A stretch of DNA of 33,092 nt from Candidatus Alloscybalousia intestinigallinarum (lineage in GTDB: Bacteria > Bacillota_I > Bacilli_A > RF39 > UBA660): assembly GCA_018716115.1 (NCBI GenBank), contig DVKF01000042.1, positions 1 through 33,092 of the forward strand. The letters are read 5' to 3'. The translations under genes were made by a program, and so were the position numbers. The stretch's first letter is position 1. The number at the start of each line of letters is the position of its first letter. This document shows positions 8,216 through 14,853 of this stretch, one piece after another. A model generated the notes under the pieces. The model did not search any database and was not told the DNA's origin. It saw only the letters and a list, made by a program, of their open reading frames with translations.

Positions 8216-9088
8216 ATGAATGATATGGAATTATCTGCTTTAAACTTAAATGAATTTTTGGAAAAAAATCAAGGTTATCGTATCTTAAAAAGAGGTAAGG
8301 ATGCCGTGGTTATACAACTTTCTAGTGGAGAATTATTAAAAATTCTCGATCATGAATTATTAGAAATGTTATTTTATACGGGTTTTGATTTGGAAGAAAG
8401 ATTAAATGAGGTAAATAATTTAACTGGTTTTACTAATTTTTCTCTTCCTACTAGAAAACTTGAATGTAATGGTATTGTTAATTCTTATACAATGCCATAT
8501 ATTCCTGGCGTTGATTTTACGGATTATTATGAAAATATATTTGATTTGTTGAGTTATGCGAAGATACACGCTCAAATTGAAAATAATATCAAAGAAGGAA
8601 ATAAGTATGGAATTGTATTTCCTGATTTATGTACAACTGAAAATATTAGAGTTACTGAAGAGGGAAAAGTTGTTTTCATTGATTATGATGGTTTACAAAT
8701 CAAAAATATGCCTGCAGTAGGTTTTTCTGACTTTTTGGGGACTCCAGAAGAAGTATTGAAAAGTAAGTATTATGATTTTAAAACCGGACTATTTACTAAG
8801 GAAATAGATATAAAAAGCGCAATATTTTTGTATTTTGTAGATGTATTTGGGATAAATTTAGCTTCTGTTAATCGAATAAATCCCCAAAATGGGCAGCGTA
8901 TTACTTTAGATAAAATATTTTCTATTATTAATCTTCAAGATGCCAATATACAACAAAAGGTATGGAAGGTATTTCAATCGTCAATTCCAAATGAATTTTT
9001 AGGAGAAGATCTTTATCGACTTGCTGAACGATATAGATTAGTGGCGCTTTATCCTAATGCGGAAATCAAGAGATTGGTAAAGAAATAG
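8216..9088 (+). CDS. Protein-kinase-like fold protein with divergent active site
   Basis: A 290-aa cytosolic protein whose N-terminal two-thirds resemble a protein kinase-like fold. RILKRGKDAVVIQL with LLKILDH (about 22-45) looks like the nucleotide-binding lobe, including a possible lysine. FPDLCTTENIRV (about 139-150) is at the catalytic-loop position, and VFIDYDGLQI (about 156-165) is at the DFG position. The usual HxD is replaced by FPD, although Asn in TENI and Asp in DYDG are kept. It may be a pseudokinase or an aminoglycoside-kinase-like enzyme. ATG 8216 has no good ribosome binding site and the leader is very short; ATG 8225 is an alternative. The gene is monocistronic between ppdK and the surface-protein operon. 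Function unknown; the fold call is from motif spacing only. Confidence 0.65.
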   Translation: MNDMELSALNLNEFLEKNQGYRILKRGKDAVVIQLSSGELLKILDHELLEMLFYTGFDLEERLNEVNNLTGFTNFSLPTRKLECNGIVNSYTMPYIPGVDFTDYYENIFDLLSYAKIHAQIENNIKEGNKYGIVFPDLCTTENIRVTEEGKVVFIDYDGLQIKNMPAVGFSDFLGTPEEVLKSKYYDFKTGLFTKEIDIKSAIFLYFVDVFGINLASVNRINPQNGQRITLDKIFSIINLQDANIQQKVWKVFQSSIPNEFLGEDLYRLAERYRLVALYPNAEIKRLVKK

Positions 9089-9260
9089 TGTAGTAAAAAA
9101 TGTTCTTTTTTCTTTCTTATAGCGATTAGTTTTATTATTATTGTTATATTTTTACAAAGCTATGCTTAATGATTCGAAAGAAGTATGAATATGGATATAA
9201 AATTAAGTGTTTGTTCATTGTAAATAAGTTTTTGATTTTGCTACTAGGTAAATCAAGATT

Positions 9261-9297
9261 AAAGGGTATTCTAAAACGGGTTGGATATCCTTTTTTT
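9261..9297 (+). terminator. Intrinsic terminator, probably for the kinase-like gene
   Basis: AAAGGGTAT (9261-9269) pairs with ATATCCTTT (9285-9293) with one G-U, and T7 follows at 9291-9297. It lies about 170 nt after the stop codon at 9088, so the transcript would have a long 3' region. Confidence 0.65.
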
Positions 9298-9330
9298 GTC
9301 AATTTATTTTGATTCTCTATCAAAACGGAA

Positions 9331-9359
9331 TTGACTTTTTACCTCCTTCACTTTATAAT
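9331..9359 (+). promoter_or_regulatory. Strong sigma-A promoter of the surface-protein array
   Basis: TTGACT (9331-9336), an exact 17-bp spacer and TATAAT (9354-9359). It is the only obvious promoter before the four tandem genes at 9430-11710, which are closely spaced and end at one terminator. Confidence 0.8.
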
Positions 9360-9429
9360 GATTATATAATATGGTGATAGTAAATGAGGAGTAATTTCTC
9401 ACATCATATGAAAAGAAGGGAAGGAAATT

Positions 9430-9993
9430 ATGGAAGAAAGAAAACAAACAAATTCAAGTACGATTGTATTAACGACAATTGGAATTATTGCGTTAGTTAT
9501 CGTATGTATCGGTGGAAGTTATGCTTATTTCACAGCTACAGCTACTTCTAACGAACAAACTATTACAACAGGAACATTAACAACTAAGTATACATCAGGA
9601 CAAGACATTAGTGCGACTAACATTGTACCTACAGAAGAAGCAGGTGCTCAACTTCATAAATTCAGTGTACAAAATACAGGTAGTCAACCTGCTACATTGA
9701 AATTATCTTTAGTAGAAACATCATTGAAGAAAAATTCAGCTGATACTACAAGTGCTAATTTAAAATGGGCATTATATAATGCTAATGAATCTTATGTAGA
9801 AGAAGGTTCTGCAATTGCGACTGGTGATTTTAGTTCAGTAACTTCTACTATGTTATTAAAAGATAGTATTAGTATTAACGCTAGTACAACAGAATATTAT
9901 ATTTTAAAAATTTGGCTTGACGAGATTGATGCTCCTCAAAATGAGGATCAAGGTATGACATTCTCTACTAAAGTTCAAGCAGATATGCAATAA
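9430..9993 (+). CDS. SipW-type signal peptide protein, TasA/camelysin-like (array member 1)
   Basis: A 187-aa exported protein. The N-terminus has a hydrophobic segment (about 13-29) followed by GGSYAYFTATATSN, the pattern of SipW-dependent signal peptides in TasA and camelysin-like (M73) proteins. The mature part is predicted to be beta-rich and ends with ILKIWLDE and QNEDQGMTFS. TasA-like proteins form extracellular fibres in Bacillus; whether this one polymerises is unknown. The ribosome binding site AAGGGAAGGAA precedes ATG 9430. It is the first gene of a four-gene array and is the closest relative of the second member, with the same length and many shared blocks. No sipW-type signal peptidase gene lies in the window. 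Confidence 0.82.
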   Translation: MEERKQTNSSTIVLTTIGIIALVIVCIGGSYAYFTATATSNEQTITTGTLTTKYTSGQDISATNIVPTEEAGAQLHKFSVQNTGSQPATLKLSLVETSLKKNSADTTSANLKWALYNANESYVEEGSAIATGDFSSVTSTMLLKDSISINASTTEYYILKIWLDEIDAPQNEDQGMTFSTKVQADMQ

Positions 9994-10008
9994 TAAGAAA
10001 GGAAAGAA

Positions 10009-10572
10009 ATGAAAGTGGAAAGAAAAAATAATAATAAAAATGTAATTATCATTACAGTTGCTATTTTAGGGTTGATCGCTGTATGTATTGGTGGTACTTA
10101 CGCATACTTTACTGCTACAGCTACTTCTAATCCACAAACAATTACGACAGGAACGTTAACAGCAACTTATAATACTGGACAAGATATCAACGCTACAAAT
10201 ATTATTCCAACAACAGAAGCATCAGCTACTGAACATCATTTTAGTATTAAAAATACTGGTACAGATACAGCTGAGTTATCTTTATCATTTACAGAGTTAT
10301 CTTTAACTAAAGGTGGAGGACCTGTAGAATCAGGTAACTTAAAATGGGCTTTATATGATGCCGATGATTCTTATACTGAATCAGGTGGATCTATAGCAGG
10401 TGGAGATTTTTCTAATACATCATCACCTATGACAATAAAAGATAGTATTTCTATTGATTCTCAAGAAACAAAATACTATGTATTAAAAATTTGGTTAAAT
10501 GAAACTGGTAGTGCTCAAAATGAAGATCAAGGATTGTCATTCAGCGCTAAGATTCGTGCCGATATGGAATAA
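10009..10572 (+). CDS. SipW-type signal peptide protein (array member 2)
   Basis: A 187-aa paralogue of member 1, 15 bp downstream of it. It has a membrane-spanning signal segment (about 13-29) and then GGTYAYFTATATSN. Shared blocks include TITTGTLT, GQDI, ATNIIPT, NLKWALY, IKDSISI, LKIWL and QNEDQG. The equal length and collinear motifs point to tandem duplication. AAAGGAAAG precedes ATG 10009. It is likely exported and surface-bound or released after cleavage next to YAYF. It might form a mixed fibre with member 1, but this is inference. Confidence 0.82.
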   Translation: MKVERKNNNKNVIIITVAILGLIAVCIGGTYAYFTATATSNPQTITTGTLTATYNTGQDINATNIIPTTEASATEHHFSIKNTGTDTAELSLSFTELSLTKGGGPVESGNLKWALYDADDSYTESGGSIAGGDFSNTSSPMTIKDSISIDSQETKYYVLKIWLNETGSAQNEDQGLSFSAKIRADME

Positions 10573-10576
10573 TTAA

Positions 10577-11170
10577 ATGATGAATAATCAAGAACAAACG
10601 GTAGAAAAAGAGAAAAAGAATAAAGCAGGAAAGATTATTTTAATTATTATTCTTCTCTTGCTTTTAATGAGTTTTACCATCGGTATTTCTTATTACGTTT
10701 TTTCTAGGACAGATACAGGTAGTGGTGATCATGATATCATCACTTCTGATGAAGTTACTGTGTTTTATTTGACCGGTCAGGATATTAATGTAGAAGACAT
10801 GATGCCTGGATATGAAGAAGATGCACCTAGACATACATTCTTATTAGAGAATAATGGCAAGAGTAGTCAAAAATATACAATATCTTTTACCAATGTTAAA
10901 TTACAACAGAATGGCAAGAATATTGAAACAGCAAATCTAAAATGGATTTTATACCGTGCCGATCAGAGTTATACTGAACAAGAAGAACTTGCATCAGGAG
11001 ACTTTGCGGTTTCAGATTCAACTTTACCAATTTTAGAAAATATTACGATTAAAGCTGATGAAAAACAGTATTATATTTTAAAAATTTGGTTGGATGAAAT
11101 CGAGGAAGTACAAAATGAAGATCAAGGATTAACTTTCAGTGCTCAGGTAGGAATTGGTTTAGAAAAATAG
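10577..11170 (+). CDS. SipW-type array member 3, divergent signal region
   Basis: A 197-aa paralogue whose C-terminal half clearly matches members 1 and 2 (NLKWILY, ASGDF, YYILKIWLDE, VQNEDQGLTFS). The N-terminus has a lysine-rich cytoplasmic stretch and a long hydrophobic segment (about 18-38). YAYFTATA is replaced by YYVFSRTD, so the cleavage region differs. It may remain membrane-anchored, perhaps as a base or adaptor, though that is only a guess. The start is ATG 10577 or the adjacent ATG 10580. No Shine-Dalgarno is visible, and the stop of member 2 is only 4 nt upstream, which suggests translational coupling. Confidence 0.78.
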   Translation: MMNNQEQTVEKEKKNKAGKIILIIILLLLLMSFTIGISYYVFSRTDTGSGDHDIITSDEVTVFYLTGQDINVEDMMPGYEEDAPRHTFLLENNGKSSQKYTISFTNVKLQQNGKNIETANLKWILYRADQSYTEQEELASGDFAVSDSTLPILENITIKADEKQYYILKIWLDEIEEVQNEDQGLTFSAQVGIGLEK

Positions 11171-11188
11171 AAAGAGGGGATCGTTGCT

Positions 11189-11710
11189 ATGAGAATGAAG
11201 AAAGTTTTCATTTTGGGATTAGCGATCCTTTTTTCTTTAATTCTTATTGGAACTAGTTACGCCTATTTTACAGCTTCAGCACAGTCGAATGTTCAACATT
11301 TTTCGGTAGGGGACTTTTCTTTTACCTTGACAGAGGACAGTGGTAAATTGACTTTGGCTGATAGTTACCCACTTAGTGATAGTGAGGGAGTAAGTACTAA
11401 TCCTTATACTTTTAGCGTTACGAATACTGGGAATATTACAGCCAATTATCAGATTATACTGAAAGAAGATCAAGAAGCAATTGCGGATTGTGGTTGTACT
11501 AAGATTTTAGATATGAGTAATGTTAAGTATCAACTGGACGGTGGAGAAATTGGTTTGTTATCTTCTGGTGGAAATCAGATTATCGCGCAGGGAAGCATAA
11601 ATGCCAATGAAAAGAAGACTTTTTCCCTACGGATATGGTTAAAGGAAGATAGTGGTAATGAAGTGTTAGGTACTCATTTTCATGGAAAGATACAAGTGGT
11701 TTTCTATTAA
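11189..11710 (+). CDS. SipW-type signal peptide protein (array member 4, more distant)
   Basis: A 173-aa exported protein with a short basic N-terminus (MRMKK), a hydrophobic segment (about 6-22) and SYAYFTASAQSN, again a SipW-type signal. The mature region is predicted to be a beta-sandwich with a TNTGN block resembling NTGS in the other members, and it retains LRIWLKE near the end. It lacks the QNEDQG motif and has a CGC pair (about residues 98-100). AGAGGGGA lies upstream of ATG 11189. It closes the array and is followed by a terminator. Confidence 0.8.
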   Translation: MRMKKVFILGLAILFSLILIGTSYAYFTASAQSNVQHFSVGDFSFTLTEDSGKLTLADSYPLSDSEGVSTNPYTFSVTNTGNITANYQIILKEDQEAIADCGCTKILDMSNVKYQLDGGEIGLLSSGGNQIIAQGSINANEKKTFSLRIWLKEDSGNEVLGTHFHGKIQVVFY

Positions 11711-11714
11711 TAAT

Positions 11715-11749
11715 AAAAGGATGCTAGAAGAAATTCCTAGTGTCCTTTT
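11715..11749 (+). terminator. Terminator of the SipW-type array
   Basis: Arms 11715-11727 and 11737-11749 pair over 13 positions, including two G-U pairs, with a 9-nt loop. The right arm ends in TTTT. Confidence 0.7.
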
Positions 11750-11790
11750 CTGTACTAGTAAAGTTTAATGAAAAATACGCAAAATCATCT

Positions 11791-11818
11791 TTCAAAAAAT
11801 TGAAAACTTTGATATGAT
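11791..11818 (+). promoter_or_regulatory. Possible promoter of the PMT gene
   Basis: Extended -10 TGA-TATGAT (11810-11818) with TTCAAA (11791-11796) as a weak -35 at 16 bp. Confidence 0.45.
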
Positions 11819-11846
11819 TATAGAGTAAGTAGGGGAGGCTTAATAA

Positions 11847-13562
11847 ATGAGAAAAAGTTCAAAATCTAAGTTTCGAACGATAAAAAGTTGGCTTAGAGAT
11901 AACTCTAGAAAATTAGGAAAAATCGATTGGATAATTATCGGGGTTATGGTTGTGGTTTATGCCATTATATCCTTTGTTAATCTTGGTAGTTTCACGAATC
12001 CACAGACTTTCTTAGAATTTCAATACAGTGGGGAAGAAGCGAGTTTTACTTTAGATGAAGCGAGGGAAATTTCGTATATTAGAATGTATGCGGGACCAGA
12101 AGTGGGTTCGTATGATATCTTTATTTCTTCTGACGGAAATAATTACGAACAGGCAACGACGGTAACTCAAGAATCTGTGTTTGCTTGGAATGATTTTCAA
12201 ATTGATAAGAGTTTTCAATATTTGAAAATTATTTCTAGGAATGAAGGTAGTTACCTTGGAGAAATTCAATTATATGATCAATATGGAAATAAAGTGGATG
12301 TAACTGCTGAATCAGAAACTGCTAAATTATTAGTTGATGAGAAAGATACTGTACCGGCTACGATCAGTTATCTAAATAGTACTTATTTCGACGAGATTTA
12401 TTTTGCGAGAAGTGCTTATGAATATGTTCATGGTATTCCAACAGTTGAATGGGTACATCCACCACTTGGTAAGTTAATTATGGCGATTCCAATATTATTA
12501 TTTGGTATGTCGACATTTGCTTATCGATTGATGGGAAATATTGCTGGTATTTTGATGATTCCTGTTATCTATGCCTTAGCAAAAAATATTTTCAAGAATC
12601 GTAAATGGGCTATTTTAGCTGGACTCTTGATGACGTTCGATTGTTTCCACTTTGCACAAACGAGAATGGGAACCGTAGATAGTTTCTTAGTACTGTTTAT
12701 CATGTTATCGGCACTATTTATGTATAAGTATATTATCCTAGAACATGATGCTAAGTTAAAAACGAAATTAGTTAATCTCTTCTTATCTGGTTTGTTTATC
12801 GGTTGTGCGATAGCGACAAAATGGACGGGATTATATGCAGGGCTTGCGCTTGCTATTGTCTTCTTTGCCAATATGATTTATCGTAATGTTGGTAAGCATA
12901 AAGAAAAAGATAAGGATTTAGGAAAAATAATTTTGGCTTGTTTTGTGTTCTTTATTGGTATACCACTTGTAATTTATGTCTTGTCTTATCTTTTATTCCC
13001 AGTTGTTTACCCAGGTAAGGTAGAGGGAATAAGTGGATTAATTAAACAGACACAAGATATGTATACTTATCATTCTACTTTGGAAGCAACTCATCCATTT
13101 ACTTCTGAATGGTATACTTGGCCAGCTATGATTAAACCAGTTTGGTATTATGTTGGTTACTTTGGTGGAGGTATGAAAGGAACGATTGTTGGTATTGGTA
13201 ATCCAGCGATTTGGTGGTTTGGTATTATTGCTAGTATATTTGTTCTTATCATGGCACTACTTAGAAGAAAACGTGAAGATTGGTTTATCTTAGTATTTAT
13301 TTTAGCTACTTGGTTACCATATGTCTTTATCGGTAGAATTATGTTTATGTATCACTATTTTCCAACGTTACCATTTATCATGCTAGCGATTGTTGCTTTA
13401 ATTAAATTTATTACTGAAAAGATTAGAAATAATAGTGTATACTTATTCTATGTTGGGGTAGTTATCCTACTATTTACTTACTTTTATCCAGTTATTTCTG
13501 GTATGATTACCTCAGAAAAATATATCGAAACTATACGTTGGTTATCTAGTTGGTATTTCTAG
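11847..13562 (+). CDS. Protein O-mannosyltransferase (PMT/GT39-type) with discoidin-like insert
   Basis: A 571-aa polytopic membrane glycosyltransferase. Family members transfer a sugar from a polyprenyl-phosphate donor to Ser/Thr of exported proteins, outside the membrane. A basic cytoplasmic N-terminus leads to TM1 (about 28-46). Residues about 55-155 look like an F5/8 type C (discoidin-like) galactose-binding beta-sandwich (FTLDEAREISYIRMYAG, YDIFISSDG). The PMT core follows: the acidic pair Asp182-Glu183 in STYFDEIYFARS, then EWVHPPLGK, GTVDSF and several more membrane helices up to about residue 560. The YHYFPTLPF block near the end is also PMT-like. Ribosome binding site AGGGGAGG precedes ATG 11847. 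The donor sugar cannot be read from sequence. A Thr/Pro-rich membrane protein encoded downstream is a plausible substrate. Confidence 0.85.
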   Translation: MRKSSKSKFRTIKSWLRDNSRKLGKIDWIIIGVMVVVYAIISFVNLGSFTNPQTFLEFQYSGEEASFTLDEAREISYIRMYAGPEVGSYDIFISSDGNNYEQATTVTQESVFAWNDFQIDKSFQYLKIISRNEGSYLGEIQLYDQYGNKVDVTAESETAKLLVDEKDTVPATISYLNSTYFDEIYFARSAYEYVHGIPTVEWVHPPLGKLIMAIPILLFGMSTFAYRLMGNIAGILMIPVIYALAKNIFKNRKWAILAGLLMTFDCFHFAQTRMGTVDSFLVLFIMLSALFMYKYIILEHDAKLKTKLVNLFLSGLFIGCAIATKWTGLYAGLALAIVFFANMIYRNVGKHKEKDKDLGKIILACFVFFIGIPLVIYVLSYLLFPVVYPGKVEGISGLIKQTQDMYTYHSTLEATHPFTSEWYTWPAMIKPVWYYVGYFGGGMKGTIVGIGNPAIWWFGIIASIFVLIMALLRRKREDWFILVFILATWLPYVFIGRIMFMYHYFPTLPFIMLAIVALIKFITEKIRNNSVYLFYVGVVILLFTYFYPVISGMITSEKYIETIRWLSSWYF

Positions 13563-13584
13563 ATGTAAAAACGGATAAAATTTC

Positions 13585-13615
13585 AAGAATTATCTTTCAA
13601 GATAATTCTTTTTTT
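13585..13615 (+). terminator. Terminator of the PMT gene
   Basis: A perfect 11-bp stem (13585-13595 with 13600-13610) and a 4-nt loop are followed by T7 (13609-13615). Confidence 0.9.
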
Positions 13616-13623
13616 GTTATAAT
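13595..13623 (+). promoter_or_regulatory. Promoter of the PfkB-smr pair, overlapping the PMT terminator
   Basis: Extended -10 TGT-TATAAT (13615-13623) directly after the terminator T-tract. The poor -35 (TTTCAA, 13595-13600) lies inside the hairpin. Confidence 0.55.
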
Positions 13624-13642
13624 ACTATTAGGTGATTAGTAT

Positions 13643-14551
13643 ATGCAAATATATATGTGCATAGGACATGCTGCTTATGACATAACTTTACCTGTTGAAT
13701 CCTATCCGATTGAAAATACTAAAGTAAGAATTGCCCATGGGGTAGAGTGTGGTGGTGGCGCTGCTGCCAACGCGGCTTATTTACTTTCTAAGTGGGGAAT
13801 GAAAACTTATTTTGTCGGCGCAGTTGGAAATGATTTATATGGGGAAAGAATAAAGGAAGAATTTCAAAAAATTAAAACCAATATTGATTATCTAGAAACG
13901 ACGGATGCTTTTCGGACAACGACAAGTTATATTTTAGCTAATTCTGGAAATGGTAGTCGGACAATCATTGTCAGTAGAGATAAAAAAACTGGAGTTACTA
14001 ATCTGGATTATGGTGTTAAGCCGGATGTTATTTTAGTTGATGGGGAAGAATTAGAAGCATCTAAAAAAGTATTGTTAGAAAATCCAGATAGTATTAGTGT
14101 AATCGACGCGGGTAATTTAAAACCTAATATTGTAGAACTTTGTAAGTATGTTAAGTACCTTGTTTGTTCAAAGGATTTTGCGGAAGAATATACTAAAGAA
14201 AAAATTAATGTCAGTGATGAAGCTTCGTTAATTCGAGTATACAAAAAGATTAAAGAAGATTATCAAAACACTTTAATTATTACACTTGGAAAAGATGGCT
14301 CTTTTGCTGAGATAGATGGAAAATATGAATTAATTCCTTCTTTGAAAATAGAAAAACCAATAGATTCAACCGCAGCAGGAGATATCTATCATGGGGCATT
14401 TACTTATTTCATTGGAAATGGTTACGATCTATATAACAGTATTCGATTAGCTAATATTGCAGGGGCGTTATCTGTTATGTGTCTAGGGGGTAAAAATTCC
14501 ATGCCAGAATTAAGTAAAGTGTTAGAAATAGGCGAAGAGCTTGTTATATAG
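13643..14551 (+). CDS. PfkB-family carbohydrate kinase
   Basis: A 302-aa ribokinase-like ATP-dependent sugar kinase. The N-terminal signature is GGGAAANAAYLLSKWG (about 36-51). The C-terminal signature is DSTAAGDIYHGAF, with Asp247 as the predicted catalytic base and the Ala-Ala-Gly turn as anion hole (usually TGAGD or AAGD). The substrate cannot be assigned; ribose, fructose derivatives and nucleosides all occur in this family. ATG 13643 follows AGGTGA. The smr gene overlaps its 3' end, so they form an operon. Standing between a PMT and a Thr/Pro-rich surface protein, it could feed sugar metabolism for glycosylation, but this is only a contextual inference. Confidence 0.87.
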   Translation: MQIYMCIGHAAYDITLPVESYPIENTKVRIAHGVECGGGAAANAAYLLSKWGMKTYFVGAVGNDLYGERIKEEFQKIKTNIDYLETTDAFRTTTSYILANSGNGSRTIIVSRDKKTGVTNLDYGVKPDVILVDGEELEASKKVLLENPDSISVIDAGNLKPNIVELCKYVKYLVCSKDFAEEYTKEKINVSDEASLIRVYKKIKEDYQNTLIITLGKDGSFAEIDGKYELIPSLKIEKPIDSTAAGDIYHGAFTYFIGNGYDLYNSIRLANIAGALSVMCLGGKNSMPELSKVLEIGEELVI

Positions 14552-14795
14552 TCATTTACCTTCCTTAGATTTACACGGGATGGATCGAGAAATTACTAGA
14601 ATACTAGTCAATGAATTTATTCGCGATCATTATAAAATGAAAACGGAAAGAGTAGTGATTATTCATGGGATAGGGACAGGAGCATTAAGAAAAACAGTGC
14701 ATGAAGAGTTACGGAAAAATAAATTAGTAGAGAGTTTTTATTTAGATTTTTTTAACGTTGGTAGTACGATCGTTTCTATCAAGCAAAATATTTGA
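14541..14795 (+). CDS. Small stand-alone Smr domain protein
   Basis: An 84-aa Smr (small MutS-related) domain without MutS2 attached. The two signatures are LDLHGM (about 9-14) and the HGIGTGALR loop (about 43-51), typical of Smr nuclease-like domains in MutS2 C-termini and small Smr proteins, which act on branched DNA or RNA. The start must be TTG 14541 because the first ATG (14580) would remove the LDLHG motif. It overlaps the PfkB gene by 11 bp. It is the only gene in the window ending with TGA, and that stop lies inside the -35 box of the next promoter. Confidence 0.82.
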   Translation: MLYSHLPSLDLHGMDREITRILVNEFIRDHYKMKTERVVIIHGIGTGALRKTVHEELRKNKLVESFYLDFFNVGSTIVSIKQNI

Positions 14796-14820
14796 CATTT
14801 CTTTAGGTTTGTGCTATAAT
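14792..14820 (+). promoter_or_regulatory. Full-consensus sigma-A promoter of the Thr/Pro-rich protein
   Basis: TTGACA (14792-14797), exactly 17 bp, then TATAAT (14815-14820), preceded by TGC so it is also an extended -10. It matches the consensus at all twelve positions, which predicts high expression. The leader to ATG 14854 contains AGAGGGGGAGA. Confidence 0.92.
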
Positions 14821-14853
14821 ACGACGCATAAAACCAAAGAGGGGGAGATTTAT

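Larger units (their letters stand above)
9089..9429. other. Intergenic region before the SipW-type gene array
   Basis: 341 bp with no coding frame above about 20 codons that I could support. It contains an AT-rich stretch (9089-9260), a terminator hairpin (9261-9297), a strong promoter (9331-9359) and about 64 nt of leader. Confidence 0.6.

Noticed and set aside
9430..11710. Possibility that the array encodes pilins or a phage tail
   Set aside because: No prepilin cleavage sites and no phage genes nearby; the YAYFTA signature fits SipW-type export better.
14758..14853. Upstream extension of the Thr/Pro-rich protein frame into smr
   Set aside because: It overlaps the smr coding end and the consensus promoter; ATG 14854 has the ribosome binding site.
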